Source: Paracoccaceae bacterium (GTDB lineage: Bacteria > Pseudomonadota > Alphaproteobacteria > Rhodobacterales > Rhodobacteraceae). From it: a DNA stretch of 5,830 nucleotides. Position numbers and translations under genes: made by a program. Of this stretch, positions 1-5,830 are shown piece after piece. Numbering within the stretch: position 1 is the stretch's first letter; every line of letters begins with the position of its first letter. A model generated the notes under the pieces. The model ran no database searches and was not told the origin of the DNA. It saw nothing but the letters and a program-made list of their open reading frames with translations. Location: the NCBI GenBank assembly GCA_023263735.1, contig JALQUQ010000088.1, positions 3,593 through 9,422 on the forward strand. Direction: 5' to 3'.

Positions 1-648
1 CGCACGGGCCCGCGCCATCGCGCAAGACTATTGCAGCACCCGAATTCAGGGCCGCAAGGCCGATCAGACTCCGGCCCTGCTTTGCGATCATGCCGATGTG
101 CAGCGGATGTTGGGTCATCAACGGCTGTTGGAAATCACCGCCCGGGCTATGGTCCATCTGACGGCGGTCGAACTGGAGTTGGGCGAACGGCCGTTGCTGG
201 TCGAATTTCTGACGCCCCTTTGCAAGATCTATGCGACCGAGGCCGGGATTCAGGCCGCCGATCTGGGCATCCAGCTTTTGGGCGGTTATGGCTATCTGCG
301 GGAATACCGGGTGGAGCAAACCTGGCGCGACGCCCGCATCACCGCCATCTACGAAGGCACCAACGGCATTCATGCCGCAACCTTGGCGGGCCGGTTGCTG
401 CGGTGGAAAGACGGGGCAGCCGCCGATGCTTTTGCCGCGTTTCTGTCAACGCTCGGCCTCCCCCCTGCCGAGTTGGACACTTGGAACACCCTGCGGCAAC
501 AGGTTGCACAAAGCGAACACTTTGCCCCCCTTGCCCATGGGTTCAGCCGCGCCACACTTGCCCTTTTTGAACGTGCCCTCTGGACCCGGTTCACCCAGCT
601 TTCCGGGGCCATCCCGACGGCCGATATCGCCTTGGCACAGGCCGCGCT

Positions 649-3111
<2,463 letters not shown>

Positions 3112-3202
3112 CGTCTTCTCCGTTCTTGACCCGCCGGATGTGGCATGCCCGAACCTCGACAACCTTGACCTGCGTCAATTCACATTCGATTTCCGCGATA
3201 CG
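3112..3202 (-). promoter_or_regulatory. leader of the AhpD-like gene with FNR/CRP-family-like palindrome
   Basis: The 91-base gap holds a perfect 14-mer palindrome, TTGAC-CTGC-GTCAA, at 3165-3178. It closely resembles the FNR-type consensus TTGAT-N4-ATCAA and the TTGAC-half-site variants bound by related regulators. Its centre is about 60 bases before the AhpD-like ATG. If it sat at -41.5, transcription would start near 3130, just upstream of the GGAGA ribosome binding site at 3117-3121. No good -10 is visible at the matching place (CACATC), so the promoter itself is uncertain. The heptamer CTTGACC also recurs at 3125-3131 and 3164-3170. Confidence 0.5.
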
Positions 3203-4276
3203 TCACGCAAAACGAAGCGGCGAAATCTGTGCCGTGATGTCCTGCCCCACGGTCGGGGGAAGCCCCGCAATCAACTCGGCCAGCAATTGCGCCGCGCCAA
3301 AGCTGCTTTGGAAGCCCTGACCGCTTTGCCCGGCCAGCCAATAGAAATCACGCCCCTCTCGCGCCAAGCCAATGACGATCGAGCCATCCGGGGATTTGGT
3401 GCGCAAACCGGCCCAACTGGACAAAAGCCGCGTCACCGGCTCGGTCACGAATTCCTCATACCGGGCCAGACCTTCGGCCAAAACCATATCATCGGGCCAT
3501 GCGTCATGCGGCTCCATCGGATCGGCCTCGGACGGAGACACGATCAGCGCCCCGGCATCGGGCTTCATGTACCAGCTTTCTGCCACCCCCATCAGCATCG
3601 GCCACCGGCCCGAATTCATCCCCATCGGGGCCGGAATTCGCGCCATGGAGCGTCGGCATGGCGTAAAGCCCAAGGGGGCTATTCCCGCCATCTGCGCCAC
3701 ATGGTCAACCCAGGCACCGGCGGCATTGATCACGATGCGGGCCGTGATCTCATGCGTATTGGACCGGGCCAGCCATCCCCCGGCACTACGGGTCAGCGCA
3801 TTGATCCTGCGGCCGGTCGTGATCTCGGCCCCTTTGGCGCGGGCCTCACGCACAAAGGACTGGATCAGGCGGTCGGTGTCGATGTCCCATGCGTGGCTGG
3901 CATAGGTCGTGCCCACCACGACATCGGGGTTCAAGATCGGCACCATGCGGATCGCGTCGTCAACGGGAATGGGCTCTAGCCCCATTTCGGCGCTTTCCTG
4001 CGCCAGACCGGCCTCTTCGCCCGCCTTGGCCACCAGCATCAACCCGCGCGGGGTCAGCGTGCCCGAAGCTTGAAACGCCGCCTCCGAGGCTAACGACAGC
4101 GCCACAACCGCCGGTTTTCCATAGCGCGGCTCATACAGCGCCGCAGACCGGGCCGAGGCATGATAGGCCAATTGGTCCTCGGCCTCCCAAACCACGACCT
4201 TGCCCATGGGGGCCAAAGCCGCCGCCGCCGAGACTCCGGCCACGCCGCCACCGATGATCAGAAAGTCGCAATCCAT
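3203..4276 (-). CDS. DAO-fold FAD-dependent oxidoreductase, D-arginine dehydrogenase-like
   Basis: This 357-residue flavoprotein of the DAO family (glycine oxidase / D-amino-acid dehydrogenase type) oxidises a C-N bond of an amino acid or amine, probably in the cytoplasm. The FAD Rossmann motif IIGGGVAG is at 7-14, and ARSAALYEP at 42-50 is the second flavin-contact segment. NAAGAW lies at 184-189, WAGLR at 288-292 and a C-terminal GQSGQGFQ at 316-323. From memory of Pseudomonas aeruginosa D-arginine dehydrogenase (DauA), the match is good along the length. Y52, R209, Y236, R292, G319 and Q323 fall on its Y53, R222, Y249, R305, G332 and Q336. The residues matching E87 (guanidinium binding) and H48 are L79 and L47 instead, so D-arginine is unlikely to be the substrate. 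The start at 4276 has GGAGG at 4283-4287. The gene lies directly behind a terminator that follows the binding-protein gene. Confidence 0.88.
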   Translation of the reverse strand: MDCDFLIIGGGVAGVSAAAALAPMGKVVVWEAEDQLAYHASARSAALYEPRYGKPAVVALSLASEAAFQASGTLTPRGLMLVAKAGEEAGLAQESAEMGLEPIPVDDAIRMVPILNPDVVVGTTYASHAWDIDTDRLIQSFVREARAKGAEITTGRRINALTRSAGGWLARSNTHEITARIVINAAGAWVDHVAQMAGIAPLGFTPCRRSMARIPAPMGMNSGRWPMLMGVAESWYMKPDAGALIVSPSEADPMEPHDAWPDDMVLAEGLARYEEFVTEPVTRLLSSWAGLRTKSPDGSIVIGLAREGRDFYWLAGQSGQGFQSSFGAAQLLAELIAGLPPTVGQDITAQISPLRFA

Positions 4277-4282
4277 GCCTTG

Positions 4283-4287
4283 CCTCC
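4283..4287 (-). promoter_or_regulatory. ribosome binding site of the oxidoreductase gene, adjoining the terminator
   Basis: GGAGG on the minus strand lies six bases before the ATG at 4276. Only four bases separate it from the U-tract end of the terminator hairpin, so no promoter can fit between terminator and ribosome binding site. Confidence 0.75.
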
Positions 4288-4290
4288 AAA

Positions 4291-4319
4291 GAAAAAGGGC
4301 CCGAGAGTTCGGGCCCTTT
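4291..4319 (-). terminator. intrinsic terminator after the BMP binding-protein gene
   Basis: Arms 4294-4304 and 4309-4319 form a perfect 11-base-pair stem (AAAGGGCCCGA / TCGGGCCCTTT) with the four-base loop GAGT. In the leftward direction it is followed by TTTTT then C. This is a classic rho-independent terminator 17 bases after the binding-protein stop codon. In the plus direction the T-tract is short (TTTC), so it acts mainly leftward. Confidence 0.9.
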
Positions 4320-4336
4320 CTGTCATGTCGCCCTGA

Positions 4337-5428
4337 TTATTGCGGGATGTCGCCGGTGATGCCTTCGACATAGAAGCCCATGCCGAGCAGATCGCCATCC
4401 GGCGCAGTCTGGCCTTCGGCCAACCATGCACTGCCATCTTGCTTGTTGATCGGGCCGGTGAACGGGTGATAGGTGCCCGCGCCAATCGCATCGCGCAGCG
4501 CTTCGGCTTCGGCTTTCACTTCGGCCGGAATTGCCGCGGTGATTTCACCGATCTGCACTTCGCCACCCGCGATCCCTTCCCAAGCGTCCGCTTGGGCATA
4601 GGTGCCATCCAGCAGGGCGCCGACGCGCTTCACATAGTACGGGCCCCAGTTGTCGATGATCGACGAAACGCGCGGACCGTCCTTGTATTCTGCCATATCC
4701 GAGGCCTGACCAAAGCCGATGACTGCGCCATTGGTCTTGGCCGCTTCGGCCAGTGGTGCGGTCGAGTCGGTGTGCGAGGCGATGACATCCACGCCTTGAT
4801 CGATCAGCGCCTTGGCGGCATCGGCTTCCTTGGCCGGGTCGAACCAAGTGAAGGCCCAGACGACCGACAGTTCCACCGCCGGGTTCACCTTTTTGGCGTG
4901 CAGATAATAGCTGTTGATGCCCATGATCACTTCCGGGATCGGGAACGACGCGATATAGCCGATCTTGTTCGATTTGGTCATGCGGCCCGCGATGGTGCCC
5001 TGCACCGCGCGGCCTTCGTAAAAGCGGGCGTTATAGGTCGAAACGTTTTCGGAATCGCGCTTGTAGCCGGTTGCATGTTCGAATTTCACATCCGGGAATT
5101 TCGCGGCCACGTTGTTGACGGCATCCATATAGCCGAACGAGGTTGCGAAAATGACATTGCAGCCCGACAGCGCCATCTGGGTCAACACGCGCTCGGAATC
5201 CGCGCCTTCGGGCACGCTTTCCTGCCATGCCACTTCGACCTTGTCGCCGAATTGCTCTTGTACCGCCAGCGCGCCCTGATGGTGCTGATAGGTCCAGCCG
5301 CCATCCCCGATCGGACCGACATAGATGAAGCAGGCCTTGGCCTTGTCCATCCCCGCCGCCATGGCCGAGGTTCCAAAGGCCGCGAACAGGCCCAAAGCCG
5401 CCGTGGCCAACAAAGTTCTGCGAATCAT
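4337..5428 (-). CDS. BMP-family ABC transporter periplasmic substrate-binding protein
   Basis: This 363-residue solute receptor of the Bmp/PnrA (COG1744) family delivers ligand to an inner-membrane ABC importer. Known members bind nucleosides, purines or related compounds. The N-terminus is a type I signal peptide: MIRR, a hydrophobic stretch at 5-18, and cleavage after AMA or AMAA at about residue 24-25. There is no lipobox Cys, so it is a soluble periplasmic protein rather than a lipoprotein. The mature protein starts the first lobe with FIYVGPIGDGGWTYQHHQG at 34-52. SFGYMDAV at 97-104 and ASHTDSTAP at 217-225 follow in the usual order. GFGQASDM at 238-245 stands where nucleoside-binding members usually have GVDxD-like residues. 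GGGAG-type ribosome binding (AGGGAG) lies eight bases upstream of the start. It follows the permease gene by 51 bases and is closed by a strong terminator. The ligand is unknown. Confidence 0.95.
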   Translation of the reverse strand: MIRRTLLATAALGLFAAFGTSAMAAGMDKAKACFIYVGPIGDGGWTYQHHQGALAVQEQFGDKVEVAWQESVPEGADSERVLTQMALSGCNVIFATSFGYMDAVNNVAAKFPDVKFEHATGYKRDSENVSTYNARFYEGRAVQGTIAGRMTKSNKIGYIASFPIPEVIMGINSYYLHAKKVNPAVELSVVWAFTWFDPAKEADAAKALIDQGVDVIASHTDSTAPLAEAAKTNGAVIGFGQASDMAEYKDGPRVSSIIDNWGPYYVKRVGALLDGTYAQADAWEGIAGGEVQIGEITAAIPAEVKAEAEALRDAIGAGTYHPFTGPINKQDGSAWLAEGQTAPDGDLLGMGFYVEGITGDIPQ

Positions 5429-5445
5429 GAACAGTCTCCCTGTTT

Positions 5446-5458
5446 GGGCATTTTGCCC
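5446..5458 (-). repeat. short inverted repeat before the binding-protein gene
   Basis: GGGCA-TTT-TGCCC forms a five-base-pair stem with a three-base loop in the 51-base gap between the permease and binding-protein genes. It has no T-tract, so it is not a terminator. It might protect or shape the mRNA just upstream of the ribosome binding site, but an arm this short can arise by chance. Confidence 0.35.
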
Positions 5459-5479
5459 GTTGTGAGGTATGCGTCGCCT

Positions 5480-5830
5480 TTAGCGCGTCGCATGGAAATT
5501 TTGGCCCAAAGACCCCGGAGCCTGCAGCGCAGCACGCCCACGCCCCGAAGACATGAAGACAAGCACCAGAATGGTTATCAAATACGGCGCGCTGGACAAG
5601 TATTCCACCGGAATCCGCGCGCCCGCCGCTTGCAGGTTCAATTGCAAGACCGTGATCCCGCCGAAAAGATAGGCACCGAACAGGGCCCGCCACGGCCGCC
5701 AACTGGCAAAGACCACGATGGCCAGCGCGATCCAGCCTTGCCCGGCGGTGATGCCATCGGTCCATTGCGGCACTCGCACCAAGCTGACATAGGCCCCGCC
5801 CAATCCAGCCATCGCCCCCCCGAACAGAAT
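5480..5830 (-). CDS. ABC transporter permease of the BMP-associated importer, C-terminal part (5' end outside window)
   Basis: These last 116 residues belong to an inner-membrane permease of the branched-chain amino acid/ribose superfamily (BPD_transp_2), the second-permease (NupQ/YufQ-like) type that accompanies BMP binding proteins. The frame is open to the right edge and begins ILFGGAMAGLGGAYVSLV, the conserved stretch just before the last helices. Hydrophobic segments GWIALAIVVFASW and ALFGAYLFGGITVLQL follow, with PYLITILVLVF as the last membrane helix and a short polar tail. An internal ATG at 5812 is not the start, because the conserved residues continue upstream of it. The gene ends 51 bases before the binding-protein gene on the same strand. 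The ATPase and first permease are therefore expected just beyond the right edge, in line with the usual gene order for this transporter type. Confidence 0.92.
   Translation of the reverse strand: MLFGGAMAGLGGAYVSLVRVPQWTDGITAGQGWIALAIVVFASWRPWRALFGAYLFGGITVLQLNLQAAGARIPVEYLSSAPYLITILVLVFMSSGRGRAALQAPGSLGQNFHATR

Noticed and set aside
3112..3162. Upstream in-frame ATG at 3162 for the AhpD-like gene
   Set aside because: The added 17 residues are polar with no family support, they cover the FNR-like leader, and a good GGAGA precedes the ATG at 3111.
3140..3979. 279-codon open frame on the plus strand opposite the oxidoreductase gene
   Set aside because: It is rich in His, Arg, Gly and Pro with no recognisable motifs, as expected for the antisense of a GC-rich gene with a conserved FAD-enzyme product.
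5425..5451. Eight-codon open frame whose TGA overlaps the binding-protein ATG (ATGA)
   Set aside because: It looks like a translationally coupled leader peptide but has no ribosome binding site of its own, and such a short frame is expected by chance.

Overview
The window is GC-rich, gene-dense chromosomal DNA, most likely from an alphaproteobacterium and plausibly a member of the Rhodobacteraceae. That placement is inferred from gene content and style: an AraC-type PobR divergent from pobA, a periplasmic (non-lipoprotein) BMP-family binding protein, and a perfect FNR-type 14-mer. No sequence comparison could be run. Seven protein genes fill almost all of the window, two of them cut by its edges. 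I see no tRNA, rRNA, CRISPR array or mobile element.

Left part (1-2770), aromatic and acyl-CoA catabolism. The 3' part of an acyl-CoA dehydrogenase gene of the long C-terminally extended class runs rightward. It converges on, and overlaps by 31 bases, a leftward AraC/XylS-type regulator identified as PobR. PobR is divergent from pobA, the FAD- and NAD(P)H-dependent 4-hydroxybenzoate 3-monooxygenase that makes protocatechuate. Their 88-base intergenic region carries a direct repeat with 22-base phasing and a perfect inverted repeat, both plausible regulatory sites.

Right part (2767-5830), all leftward. In transcription order these are: the end of a BMP-associated ABC transporter permease; its periplasmic BMP-family binding protein; a strong intrinsic terminator; a DAO-fold FAD oxidoreductase resembling D-arginine dehydrogenase; and a small AhpD-like carboxymuconolactone decarboxylase family protein with the complete Glu/Cys/Cys/His set. 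The terminator sits directly against the ribosome binding site of the oxidoreductase, so that gene is probably expressed by readthrough. The AhpD-like gene has its own 91-base leader with an FNR/CRP-family-like palindrome (TTGAC-N4-GTCAA). Its stop codon overlaps that of pobA tail to tail.

Taken together, the left part is a regulated 4-hydroxybenzoate entry step. The right part looks like uptake of a nucleoside-, purine- or amine-like solute, followed by flavin-dependent oxidation and a thiol peroxidase or disulfide-type accessory protein. The substrate is not known. I find no clearly new defence or mobile system. The most interesting points are the altered substrate pocket of the oxidoreductase, the attenuator-like terminator, the FNR-like box and the two convergent overlaps.
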